Shown: one piece after another, positions 51,621 to 59,727 of the stretch
How the letters are laid out: each line of letters opens with the position of its first letter
How positions within the stretch are numbered: the stretch's first letter is position 1
Source of the DNA: Acidovorax sp. T1
GTDB lineage: Bacteria > Pseudomonadota > Gammaproteobacteria > Burkholderiales > Burkholderiaceae_C
Length of the DNA: 64,000 nucleotides
NCBI RefSeq assembly: GCF_002176815.1
Contig: NZ_CP021648.1
Coordinates: 2,488,001 to 2,552,000, forward strand
Reading direction: 5' to 3'
Notes under the pieces: generated by a model
The model's input: only the letters and a program-made list of their open reading frames with translations
Database searches by the model: none
Told to the model about the DNA's origin: nothing
Position numbers and translations under genes: made by a program

Positions 51621-51666
51621 CCACCACGGGGCATGCCACTGCCCCGCTGGGGGTGGTGCATGCCCC
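51621..51666 (+). promoter_or_regulatory. nested hairpin before the helicase gene
   Basis: GGGGCATGC (51628-51636) pairs perfectly with GCATGCCCC (51658-51666). Inside, CCCC (51642) can instead pair with GGGGG (51649) or with the outer GGGG. It ends 20 bases before the start codon, after which the ribosome binding site TTGGAG follows. Confidence 0.55.
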
Positions 51667-51686
51667 ATTTTCTTTGGAGCATCACC

Positions 51687-53966
51687 ATGTCCCTCGATCT
51701 CGAAACCAATGCCGCTGAAGCCGCGCCCGTACAGGGCGAACTGCTCGATGCGGAATCTTCCCCTCTGACCCTGAGCCTTCAGGATTTCGTCGGCGAGTTC
51801 GGCGACGAACTGCTCGACGCCCTCAACAGCGCTAATCCGCCGGTCTATACCGGCCAACCGCAGGCACATCGCCAGCTCATCGTCGCCAGCCTCAAGCGCA
51901 AGCTGTTCCAGGCCCAGGCCGAAGTCGTCCATGCCGCCGCCGAGCTGCTGATTGACCGTGGCGAACATGCCGCGATCGTCAATGGCGAAATGGGCTGCGG
52001 CAAGACGACCGTCGGCATCGCCACGGCCGCCGTGCTCAACGCCGAAGGCTACCGCCGCACCTTGGTTCTTTCGCCGCCGCACCTTGTTTACAAGTGGCGG
52101 CGCGAGATCCAGGAGACGGTAGCGGGCGCCAAAGTGTGGGTGCTTAACGGGCCGGATACGCTCGTCAAGCTCATCAAGCTGCGTGAGCAGTTGGGTGTGC
52201 AGCCCACGGGTCAGGAGTTCTTCGTCCTGGGCCGCGTGAGGATGCGGATGGGCTTCCACTGGAAGCCTGTCTTCACCCAGCGACGCACCCGCCACGGCGA
52301 CGTCGCCGCATGCCCGGACTGCGGCACGGTCATCACCGACCTCGACGGCGAGCCGGTCAACCCGGTCGCGCTTGAAGCCGAGGAGTACCGCAGGAAGTGC
52401 AGCCATTGCGCCGCGCCCTTGTGGACGCTGATCCGCCCGCGCAGCCTGTCCGGCAGCGATCAGTCCTCGGCCGTCCTCAAAGCCTTGAAGCGCATCCCGA
52501 CCATCGGGGAAATCACCGCGCAGAAGCTCATGAAGCGCTTCGGTGATGGTTTCCTTGCCTCGATGTTGGGGGACAACGTGCATGAGTTCATCAACCTCAT
52601 GGACGGCAACGGCGAACTGGTCTTTTCCGACCGTCAGGCCACGCGCATGGAACGCGCGATGGCCAACATGGAGTTCGGCTTCGGCGAGGGCGGCTACCAA
52701 CCGTCCGAGTTCATCAAGAGGTACCTGCCGCAAGGCACGTTCGACCTGCTCATCGCCGACGAGGCCCATGAGTACAAGAACGGCGGCAGTGCCCAAGGCC
52801 AGGCCATGGGCGTGCTGGCGGCGAAGGCTCGCAAGACCTTGCTGCTGACTGGCACGCTGATGGGCGGCTATGGGGACGACCTGTTCTATCTGCTGTTCCG
52901 AGCCCTGCCTGGGCGGATGATCGAAGACGGCTACCGCCCGACCACGAGCGGCAGCATGACCTCGGCTGCGATGGCGTTCATGCGCGATCACGGGGTCTTG
53001 AAGGACATCTACTCCGAGAGCACCGGCACGGCGCACAAGACGGCCAAGGGCACCAAGGTATCGGTGCGCACGGTCAAGGCTCCGGGCTTCGGCCCCAAGG
53101 GCGTCTTGCGCTGCATCCTGCCGTTCACGATCTTCCTCAAGCTCAAGGACATCGGCGGCAACGTCCTGCCGCCGTATGACGAGGAGTTCCGCGAAGTCGC
53201 GATGGACACGGCGCAAGCCGCGGCCTACCGCGATCTGGCGGGTCGGCTGACCGCGGAGCTGAAACAGGCTCTGGCGCGACGCGATACGACCTTGCTGGGT
53301 GTGGTCCTCAACGTGCTGCTGGCCTGGCCGGATTGCTGCTTCCGGTCGGAGACCGTGGTGCATCCGCGCACGCGCAACACCTTGGCGTTCGTCCCGGCTC
53401 AGTTCAACGAGTTCGAGGTGACACCGAAAGAGCGCGAGCTGATCGACATCTGCAAAGAGGAGAAGGCGCAAGGCCGCAAGGTTCTGGCCTACACGGTCTA
53501 TACCGGCACGCGCGACACCACGTCGCGCCTGAAGGTGCTGCTGGAGCAGGAGGGCTTCAAGGTGGCGGTGCTGCGCGCGAGCGTGGACGCCAGCCGCCGC
53601 GAAGACTGGATCGCCGAGCAACTGGACCGTGGCATCGACGTGCTCATCACCAACCCCGAGCTGGTCAAGACGGGGCTGGATCTGTTGGAGTTCCCGACGA
53701 TCGTGTTCATGCAGTCGGGCTACAACGTGTACTCGCTCCAGCAGGCGGCACGCCGCTCCTGGCGCATCGGGCAGAAGCACCCCGTGCGCGTGATCTATCT
53801 CGGCTACGCCGGTTCCTCGCAGATGACATGCCTCGAACTGATGGCCAAGAAGATCATGGTCTCGCAGTCCACCTCGGGCGATGTACCCGAATCGGGGCTG
53901 GATGTCCTGAACCAGGATGGTGATTCCGTCGAGGTCGCACTGGCCCGGCAACTGGTCGCCGCCTGA
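51687..53966 (+). CDS. SNF2/DEAD-like helicase of the ICE core
   Basis: A 759-residue superfamily 2 helicase. Walker A is NGEMGCGKTTVGIATAA (about residue 98), and motif Ia follows with LVLSPPHLVYKWRREI. A Cys4 zinc insert (CPDCGTVITD ... CSHCAAP) is near residue 215-245. Motif II is DLLIADEAHEYKNGG (about 355), motif III is LLLTGTLMGGYGDDL, and motif VI is QQAARRSWRIGQKHPVRV (about 690), the SNF2 pattern. The zinc insert between motifs Ia and II is not usual for SNF2 proteins. It works on duplex DNA or DNA-protein complexes, probably with the neighbouring methyltransferase. The start at 51687 has TTTGGAG upstream. Confidence 0.87.
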   Translation: MSLDLETNAAEAAPVQGELLDAESSPLTLSLQDFVGEFGDELLDALNSANPPVYTGQPQAHRQLIVASLKRKLFQAQAEVVHAAAELLIDRGEHAAIVNGEMGCGKTTVGIATAAVLNAEGYRRTLVLSPPHLVYKWRREIQETVAGAKVWVLNGPDTLVKLIKLREQLGVQPTGQEFFVLGRVRMRMGFHWKPVFTQRRTRHGDVAACPDCGTVITDLDGEPVNPVALEAEEYRRKCSHCAAPLWTLIRPRSLSGSDQSSAVLKALKRIPTIGEITAQKLMKRFGDGFLASMLGDNVHEFINLMDGNGELVFSDRQATRMERAMANMEFGFGEGGYQPSEFIKRYLPQGTFDLLIADEAHEYKNGGSAQGQAMGVLAAKARKTLLLTGTLMGGYGDDLFYLLFRALPGRMIEDGYRPTTSGSMTSAAMAFMRDHGVLKDIYSESTGTAHKTAKGTKVSVRTVKAPGFGPKGVLRCILPFTIFLKLKDIGGNVLPPYDEEFREVAMDTAQAAAYRDLAGRLTAELKQALARRDTTLLGVVLNVLLAWPDCCFRSETVVHPRTRNTLAFVPAQFNEFEVTPKERELIDICKEEKAQGRKVLAYTVYTGTRDTTSRLKVLLEQEGFKVAVLRASVDASRREDWIAEQLDRGIDVLITNPELVKTGLDLLEFPTIVFMQSGYNVYSLQQAARRSWRIGQKHPVRVIYLGYAGSSQMTCLELMAKKIMVSQSTSGDVPESGLDVLNQDGDSVEVALARQLVAA

Positions 53967-54081
53967 TTCCCACGCCACAAGCCGGCCTAGCGCCGCCGGC
54001 ATTTCTGTTGTTCCCACCTTGCAGCCACGCCCACGTTCTCCGTGGAGGTGGCTGCGCTTTTTTCATCCCAAGGAGATTTCC

Positions 54082-54288
54082 ATGAATACCAACACCCAAC
54101 CGTCCGAAGCCATCGACACCCAACGGAAGCTGGAAGCCGAGATTGCGGATTTCCTGCGACAGCGCATCGAAGATGGGAACCTCGATGCGGAGGACATCCC
54201 TGTGCGCCTGGCACGCTATGGTCTGATGGCCCCCGAGGCGTTCCTCGCCGAAATGCGTGAGCGCATGGGCATCGACGACGAGAAATAA
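54082..54288 (+). CDS. small acidic ICE protein (68 residues)
   Basis: Begins MNTNTQPSEAIDTQRKLEAE and is helical throughout, with DFLRQRIEDGNLDAEDIPVR and EAFLAEMRERMGIDDEK. No motif is recognised. CAAGGAG precedes the ATG by 8 bases. The upstream spacer has a hairpin built on CAGCCAC/GTGGCTG (54023-54055), and an intrinsic terminator follows the stop by 15 bases. Confidence 0.62.
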   Translation: MNTNTQPSEAIDTQRKLEAEIADFLRQRIEDGNLDAEDIPVRLARYGLMAPEAFLAEMRERMGIDDEK

Positions 54289-54303
54289 GAGACCCATTTT
54301 CAC

Positions 54304-54328
54304 AGGCCCCAACTTGGGGCCTTTCTTT
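54304..54328 (+). terminator. intrinsic terminator before the transfer genes
   Basis: AGGCCCC-aactt-GGGGCCT followed by TTCTTT; it separates the accessory block from the pilL transfer operon. Confidence 0.85.
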
Positions 54329-54435
54329 GGTGAAGGCGCTGCCGGCAAATCGGGCGCTGTCTGGTTCGCATTGTTTGCTGCCGCTCGTAGCCCGAGCGGC
54401 GATGGTGAGGGCTCGATGTTTCAGGACGCCGAGCT

Positions 54436-55035
54436 ATGTGCCCCTCTCCACCCTGGTTTCACCATCCCGAACGCCGCCTGCTGGCGGGATTTCTCGGCCT
54501 GCTTTGGTCGGTGCTGGCCGGTGGCTGCGCGACGACGACTGCGCCGGTCGCGCCCGACACCATCGAGGAAGTCTCGGCCGCGCCCGAACCCGAAGCGCCC
54601 GAGTACATCCCGGTCGTGCGCTACGCCCGCTACACGCTGGTCGAACTGGCCCCTACAGCGGCGCAGCGCGACCTGCTGTTGCAGACCATCGACGTGTCGA
54701 TGCCCGAGGATGCCCGCGCCACGGTCGGCGATGGGCTGCGGCATGTGCTCAAGCGCAGCGGCTACAGCCTGTGCCAAACGGCGCATGCCGTGATCGAGCT
54801 GTATAAGCTGCCACTCCCGGCGGCGCACCTGCATCTCGGTCCCATGACCTTGCGCGATGCGCTGCTCACCCTGGCTGGTCCGGCCTGGGAACTGCACGCG
54901 GATGACCGCGCACGACAGATTTGCTTCGAGCGGCCCGGCGACAGCGTGGCCGCCGAACCCATGCCCGAACCGACCGCCGCCGATGCGGTGCAGACCTTCC
55001 CGCTGATGCCTTCCACTCCAGGAGGCCAGCCATGA
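54436..55035 (+). CDS. pilL: PilL family ICE protein (TIGR03748), lipoprotein
   Basis: A 199-residue protein. A hydrophobic N-terminus ends in the lipobox LAGGC (Cys about residue 31), so it is probably outer-membrane anchored. An Ala/Pro/Glu linker and the PilL N-domain YIPVVRYARYTLVELAPTAA then VGDGLRHVLKRSGYSLCQ follow. It is named after type IV pilus PilL but no other pilus genes are here; in this ICE class it starts the transfer operon. The next gene overlaps by ATGA. The start codon is uncertain because the ribosome binding site is weak. Confidence 0.85.
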   Translation: MCPSPPWFHHPERRLLAGFLGLLWSVLAGGCATTTAPVAPDTIEEVSAAPEPEAPEYIPVVRYARYTLVELAPTAAQRDLLLQTIDVSMPEDARATVGDGLRHVLKRSGYSLCQTAHAVIELYKLPLPAAHLHLGPMTLRDALLTLAGPAWELHADDRARQICFERPGDSVAAEPMPEPTAADAVQTFPLMPSTPGGQP

Positions 55036-55673
55036 ACGCTCCGCAATCTTCGCGTCGCCCGACCGCCGCCGTGGTGGTGCAAAGCCTGCTCTGGCTCTGG
55101 CTGCTCGGTCTAAGCGTCATCGTGGCCCTCGGCTACCAGGCGATGAGCGACCAGGCCGACCAGGAACGGCTCGATTCCCGTCTGCAACGCCTCGAAGCGC
55201 AGGCGGTGGCCCTGGCCGAGGCCATCGAGACCATCCAGCAGCGTCCGGCCGTCGCAACGGCGGCGGACCTCAAAGACACCCGCCAAATCCTGGAAGCACG
55301 CGCTTCCCAGGTTGAGAAAACACTAAGCGGCTACGCAGCCGCCGACGACCTTCAGGCGCTGCGCGCGGAGATCGAGCAGATCAAGACGCGCCAGACCGCC
55401 GCGCGTGCAGCAGCCCCCGTCCAGCCGCGCACATCGAGCAAGCCCGCAGCCAAGTCTGAACCGCCGCCATTGCCGTTCCGCATCGTCGGCGCCGAACTGC
55501 GCGCAGGCCAGCGCAGCGTGTCCGTCGCGCCGAGCAGTGGGGACTTCACGCCCGACCAGCTTCAGGTGCTGCTGCCCGGTGATGCGGTCGGCCCATGGCG
55601 CTTGCAGGCAATCGATGGCAGCGCCGCGGTGTTCCAAGCCGGCGACCAGACCCGTCGCGTGGCGATTCCCTGA
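55032..55673 (+). CDS. membrane-anchored coiled-coil protein of the ICE transfer operon
   Basis: A 213-residue bitopic protein. A membrane segment (residues about 17-38, LLWLWLLGLSVIVALGYQAM) is followed by a coiled coil (LDSRLQRLEAQAVALAEAIE) to about residue 125. A Pro/Ala linker and a C-terminal beta-rich domain (PFRIVGAELRAGQRSVSVAP) follow, probably periplasmic. The C-terminal domain resembles a pilus-assembly or TonB-box-like extension, so it may be a PilL2-type partner. It is translationally coupled to pilL. Confidence 0.7.
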   Translation: MNAPQSSRRPTAAVVVQSLLWLWLLGLSVIVALGYQAMSDQADQERLDSRLQRLEAQAVALAEAIETIQQRPAVATAADLKDTRQILEARASQVEKTLSGYAAADDLQALRAEIEQIKTRQTAARAAAPVQPRTSSKPAAKSEPPPLPFRIVGAELRAGQRSVSVAPSSGDFTPDQLQVLLPGDAVGPWRLQAIDGSAAVFQAGDQTRRVAIP

Positions 55674-55687
55674 TCGGAGCACACCAC

Positions 55688-56413
55688 ATGAAGCCGTCGA
55701 TCATCCTTTCCGCACTCCTACTGGCTTCAGTCCAGTGGCCCGCGTGGGCGCAGCAGTCAGCCACGGCTCCCGCCCGCAATGCGCAGAGCCAGGAGCGCCC
55801 GCTGGCCGCCCGCGTCCTGGACGACCGAGTAGCAAGCAACTGGGGCCTCCAACCCCAGGAATGGGTGCGTTACCGCGAGCTGATGGATGGGCCGCTGGGC
55901 ATCTACTCGCCCAACCTGGACCCGCTGTCTGCCCTAGGCATCGAGGCACGCACCGACGAAGAACGGCGGCGCTATGCAGAGCTGCAGGTGCAAATCGAGG
56001 CACGCCGCGTCGAGAAGTTGCTCGCCTACCAACGCGCCTACGACGAAGCCTGGCAGCGCCTGAACCCCGGCATGCAGCGCGTGAACCTGCCCGACGACGG
56101 GCCGGGCGCCGGCACCGCGCGCGGCAGCGGCCGAATGGCGGTGTTCGTCAAGGACGGCTGCGCGGCCTGTGGGCAGCTCGTGCAGCGCCTGCAATCCTCG
56201 GGTGCCGAGTTCGACCTGTATATGGTGGGCAGCCGCCAGGACGATGCACGCATCCGCGACTGGGCCAAGCGCGCGCAGATCGACCCGGCGCGCGTGCGCA
56301 GCGGCAGCATTACCCTCAACCACGACGGCGGCCGCTGGCTGTCGCTGGGCCTGCCCGGTGACTTGCCCGCGGCTGTGCGCGAGGTGAACGGCCAATGGCA
56401 GCGTCAACCGTAG
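55688..56413 (+). CDS. ICE protein TIGR03759 (PFL_4693), periplasmic with CxxC
   Basis: A 241-residue exported protein with a Sec signal (cleavage near residue 21, PAWAQQ). The family part has VASNWGLQPQEWVRYRELMD, then GPLGIYSPNLDPLSALGIEA. The C-terminal third looks thioredoxin-like, with FVKDGCAACGQLVQRLQSS (CAAC near residue 163). It may thus handle disulfides of secretion proteins, which is inference. The start at 55688 is used, and its end overlaps the transglycosylase gene by 19 bases. Confidence 0.88.
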   Translation: MKPSIILSALLLASVQWPAWAQQSATAPARNAQSQERPLAARVLDDRVASNWGLQPQEWVRYRELMDGPLGIYSPNLDPLSALGIEARTDEERRRYAELQVQIEARRVEKLLAYQRAYDEAWQRLNPGMQRVNLPDDGPGAGTARGSGRMAVFVKDGCAACGQLVQRLQSSGAEFDLYMVGSRQDDARIRDWAKRAQIDPARVRSGSITLNHDGGRWLSLGLPGDLPAAVREVNGQWQRQP

Positions 56414-56997
56414 CGACCTCCGTCTCGCAGCTCTTGCGCGCACTGCTGCTTGCTACCGGCCTGTGCGCCTGCGCCGTCCATGCCCAGGAGGTTCCACCAC
56501 CGGCCTACCAGCTCGCCGCACAGCGGGCGGGCATCCCCTCGACCGTACTCTACGCCGTGGCCTTGCAGGAGAGCGGTGTTCGGCGCAACGGGCGCATCGT
56601 CCCGTGGCCGTGGTCCCTCAATGTCGCCGGCCAGTCGCGCCGCTTCGCCACGCGCGCCGACGCCTGCTCGGGCTTGCAACAGGCAATGCGCGCCACGCCC
56701 CACACGCGCATCGATGCAGGCCTGGGCCAGATCAACCTCGGTTACCACAAGCACCGCTTCACCAGCGCGTGCGACCTGCTGGACCCTTATCGCAACCTCG
56801 CCATCGCCGCTGAGATCCTGAAGGAGCAGCACACGTCCGGCGAAGACTGGCTGTTGGCGATCGGCCGCTACCACCGTCCTGCGGGCGGCGAGCCCGCCGC
56901 CCGCTACCGGCGCAGCGTGTCGCGCCATCTCGCGCGTGTGCAGGGCGCACGCCCAAACGCCGCGGTGCTCGCCACGCGCCAGGAGACTTCCCCATGA
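56395..56997 (+). CDS. lytic transglycosylase of the conjugation apparatus
   Basis: A 200-residue SLT-type enzyme with a signal sequence (to about AVHAQ, residue 31). The catalytic Glu is in STVLYAVALQESGVRRNGR (about residue 60). GLGQINLGYHKHRF and LDPYRNLAIAAEILKEQ complete the SLT signature. It opens the peptidoglycan for assembly of the transfer machinery, as VirB1 does. It overlaps its neighbours on both sides (19 and 4 bases), so it is in the transfer operon. Confidence 0.88.
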   Translation: MAASTVATSVSQLLRALLLATGLCACAVHAQEVPPPAYQLAAQRAGIPSTVLYAVALQESGVRRNGRIVPWPWSLNVAGQSRRFATRADACSGLQQAMRATPHTRIDAGLGQINLGYHKHRFTSACDLLDPYRNLAIAAEILKEQHTSGEDWLLAIGRYHRPAGGEPAARYRRSVSRHLARVQGARPNAAVLATRQETSP

Positions 56998-57533
56998 CGA
57001 AATCCCATCTGGCCCTGCGGGGCCTGCTTGTGCTGCTGGCGGGTCTGCCGCTGGCATCGCGTGCCGGCGATCCGCTGATCGTGGTCGAAGATCGCGGTGG
57101 CACGTCGGCGCTGCCGTACTACGAGGCCCTCAACCTCCAGCCGCGCGCCGATGTCCCGGCCCGGCCGCCCATTCCGACGCCACAGGTTCCCGCCACACCC
57201 GCGGACGAGGCAGCGATGCTGCCGGTGCGCAGCGCCAAACTCACGCCTGGCACCGTCGCGCGGCGCGTGATCGAAGCGCCCGGCCTGCGGCCGTTCGTGG
57301 TCATCGGCGACGACGACGCCTCCCGGGCCTGGTTGCAGCGCCGCGGCATTGCTTTGCGCGAACGCGGCGCGGTCGGCTTGGTGGTCAATGTCGAGACCGC
57401 GCAGGGCCTGGCACGGCTGCGTGCCCTGGTGCCGGGCGTGCCGCTCGCGCCCGTAGCCGGAGACGACCTGGCCGATCGCCTGGGCCTGCGGCACTACCCG
57501 GCGCTGATCACGGCCACCGGCATCGAGCAATGA
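56994..57533 (+). CDS. ICE protein TIGR03765 (PFL_4695), exported
   Basis: A 179-residue protein with a Sec signal ending near residue 24 (PLASRAGD). The family part is LIVVEDRGGTSALPYYEALN, then TPGTVARRVIEAPGLRPFVV. The final segment LADRLGLRHYPALITATGIE resembles the end of TraF/TrbC-like thioredoxin-fold proteins, without a CxxC. The function is unknown. It overlaps the previous gene by ATGA and precedes TraD by 4 bases. Confidence 0.87.
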   Translation: MTKSHLALRGLLVLLAGLPLASRAGDPLIVVEDRGGTSALPYYEALNLQPRADVPARPPIPTPQVPATPADEAAMLPVRSAKLTPGTVARRVIEAPGLRPFVVIGDDDASRAWLQRRGIALRERGAVGLVVNVETAQGLARLRALVPGVPLAPVAGDDLADRLGLRHYPALITATGIEQ

Positions 57534-57537
57534 AGCC

Positions 57538-59727
57538 ATGTCGGGGAAACAGCCGATCGAGGTTCTGCTACGCCCAGCGGTGGAGCTATACACCGTCGCA
57601 GCGTGTGCAGGCGCCGCGTTTCTGTCCCTGGTGGCCCCGTGGTCGCTCGCGCTGAGCCCTGCCATGGGCGTCGGCAGCGCCCTGGCGTTCGGCGCCTACG
57701 GCGCGATCCGCTACCGCGACGCTCGCGTCATCCTGCGTTACAGGCGCAACATCCGCCGCCTGCCGCGCTACGTGATGACAAGCAAGGATGTGCCCGTCAG
57801 CCAGCAGCGGCTTTTCATCGGGCGCGGATTCCTGTGGGAGCAGAAGCACACCCATAGGCTCATGCAGACATACCGGCCGGAGTTTCGCCGCTACGCGGAG
57901 CCGACACCGGCCTATCGCCTGGCGCGTCGGCTGGAGGAACGGCTGGAATTCGCGCCGTTCCCGCTGTCCCGGCTCTCCGCTCTCACGGGCTGGGACGTTC
58001 CTTTCAACCCTGTGCGCCCGCTGCCACCTGTAGGTGGCCTGCCGCGGCTGCATGGCATCGAACCCGACGAGGTGGACGTCAGCCTGCCGCTGGGTGAGCG
58101 CGTCGGACATTCGCTGGTGCTGGGCACGACGCGCGTGGGCAAGACGCGGCTGGCCGAGCTGTTTGTGACTCAGGACATCCGTCGCAAGAACGCTGCCGGC
58201 GAGCACGAGGTCGTGATCGTTATCGATCCCAAGGGCGACGCGGATCTCCTGAAGCGGATGTACGTCGAAGCCCAGCGCACAGGCCGTGAAGGCGAGTTCT
58301 ACATCTTCCATCTCGGTTGGCCGGAAATCAGCGCCCGCTACAACGCGGTAGGACGCTTCGGTCGCATCTCGGAAGTCGCCACCCGTATCGCAGGGCAACT
58401 CTCCGGTGAAGGCAACAGCGCGGCCTTCCGGGAGTTCGCGTGGCGCTTCGTCAACATCATTGCCCGCGCTTTGGTGGAACTGGGGCAGCGCCCGGACTAC
58501 ATGCTGATCCAGCGGCACGTCATCAACATCGACGCACTGTTTATCGAGTACGCCCAGCACTACTTCGCCAAGACCGAGCCCAAGGCCTGGGAGGTGATCG
58601 TCCAGATCGAGGCCAAGCTCAACGAGAAGAACATCCCGCGCAACATGATCGGGCGCGAGAAGCGCGTGGTCGCGCTGGAGCAGTACCTCTCCCAGGCGCG
58701 CAACTACGACCCGGTGCTCGACGGCCTGCGCTCGGCAGTTCGGTACGACAAGACCTACTTCGACAAGATCGTCGCATCGTTGCTGCCGCTGCTGGAAAAG
58801 CTCACCAGCGGCAAGATCGCCCAACTCCTGGCCCCGAACTACTCCGACCTGACCGACCCGCGCCCGATCTTCGATTGGATGCAAGTCATCAGGAAGCGCG
58901 CCATCGTCTATGTGGGACTGGACGCGCTGTCCGACGCCGAGGTTGCCGCAGCGGTCGGCAACTCCATGTTCTCCGACCTGGTTTCGGTCGCGGGTCATAT
59001 CTACAAGCACGGGATCGACGATGGCCTGCCTGACGCTTCGGCTGGCGCGCGCGTGCCGATCAACGTCCATGCGGATGAATTCAATGAACTCATGGGTGAC
59101 GAATTCGTGCCGCTTATCAACAAAGGCGGCGGCGCCGGGCTGCAAGTCACCGCGTACACGCAGACCCTCTCGGACATCGAGGCCCGTATCGGCAACCGCG
59201 CGAAAGCTGGCCAGGTGATCGGCAACTTCAACAACCTGTTCATGCTGCGCGTGCGCGAGACGGCCACCGCCGAACTGCTGACGCGGCAGTTGCCGAAGGT
59301 CGAGGTCTATACCACCACCATCGTCTCAGGGGCGACCGACAGCTCGGACATCCGTGGCGCGACGGATTTCACGTCGAACACCCAGGACCGCATCAGCATG
59401 TCCAGCGTGCCGATGATCGAGCCATCGCACGTAGTCGGCCTGCCAAAAGGCCAGTGCTTCGCGCTGCTGCAAGGCGGCCAGCTTTGGAAGGTTCGCATGC
59501 CGCTGCCGACACCAGACCCGGATGAAGTGATGCCGGCGGATCTGCAGCAACTGGCCGGATACATGCGCCAGAGCTACAGCGAGGCCACGCAGTGGTGGGA
59601 TTTCACTAGCTCCCCTGCCTTGCAGGATGCGGCCTTGCCCGATGACCTGCTGGACGATGCTGCTCCAGCCGAGCCTGCTGCGGTGGCCACCGACACCGAC
59701 CACAGTACCGACGAGGCCGCGCCATGA
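57538..59727 (+). CDS. traD: conjugative coupling factor TraD, PFGI-1 class (TIGR03743)
   Basis: A 729-residue type IV coupling protein that brings the relaxase-DNA complex to the secretion channel. Two N-terminal membrane helices (about residues 18-58) are followed by the Walker A LVLGTTRVGKTRLAELF (about residue 200) and Walker-type strand EVVIVIDPKGDADLLKRM. The conserved NVHADEFNELMGDEFVPLIN carries the DE acid pair, and TAYTQTLSDIEARIGNRAKA is the Gln/Arg region. The acidic C-terminal tail is typical of substrate recruitment. It overlaps the next gene by ATGA. Confidence 0.93.
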   Translation: MSGKQPIEVLLRPAVELYTVAACAGAAFLSLVAPWSLALSPAMGVGSALAFGAYGAIRYRDARVILRYRRNIRRLPRYVMTSKDVPVSQQRLFIGRGFLWEQKHTHRLMQTYRPEFRRYAEPTPAYRLARRLEERLEFAPFPLSRLSALTGWDVPFNPVRPLPPVGGLPRLHGIEPDEVDVSLPLGERVGHSLVLGTTRVGKTRLAELFVTQDIRRKNAAGEHEVVIVIDPKGDADLLKRMYVEAQRTGREGEFYIFHLGWPEISARYNAVGRFGRISEVATRIAGQLSGEGNSAAFREFAWRFVNIIARALVELGQRPDYMLIQRHVINIDALFIEYAQHYFAKTEPKAWEVIVQIEAKLNEKNIPRNMIGREKRVVALEQYLSQARNYDPVLDGLRSAVRYDKTYFDKIVASLLPLLEKLTSGKIAQLLAPNYSDLTDPRPIFDWMQVIRKRAIVYVGLDALSDAEVAAAVGNSMFSDLVSVAGHIYKHGIDDGLPDASAGARVPINVHADEFNELMGDEFVPLINKGGGAGLQVTAYTQTLSDIEARIGNRAKAGQVIGNFNNLFMLRVRETATAELLTRQLPKVEVYTTTIVSGATDSSDIRGATDFTSNTQDRISMSSVPMIEPSHVVGLPKGQCFALLQGGQLWKVRMPLPTPDPDEVMPADLQQLAGYMRQSYSEATQWWDFTSSPALQDAALPDDLLDDAAPAEPAAVATDTDHSTDEAAP

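Noticed and set aside
51588..54017. 809-residue minus-strand open frame across the SNF2-like helicase
   Set aside because: The plus strand encodes the helicase with ordered motifs and a ribosome binding site; the minus frame is a shadow.
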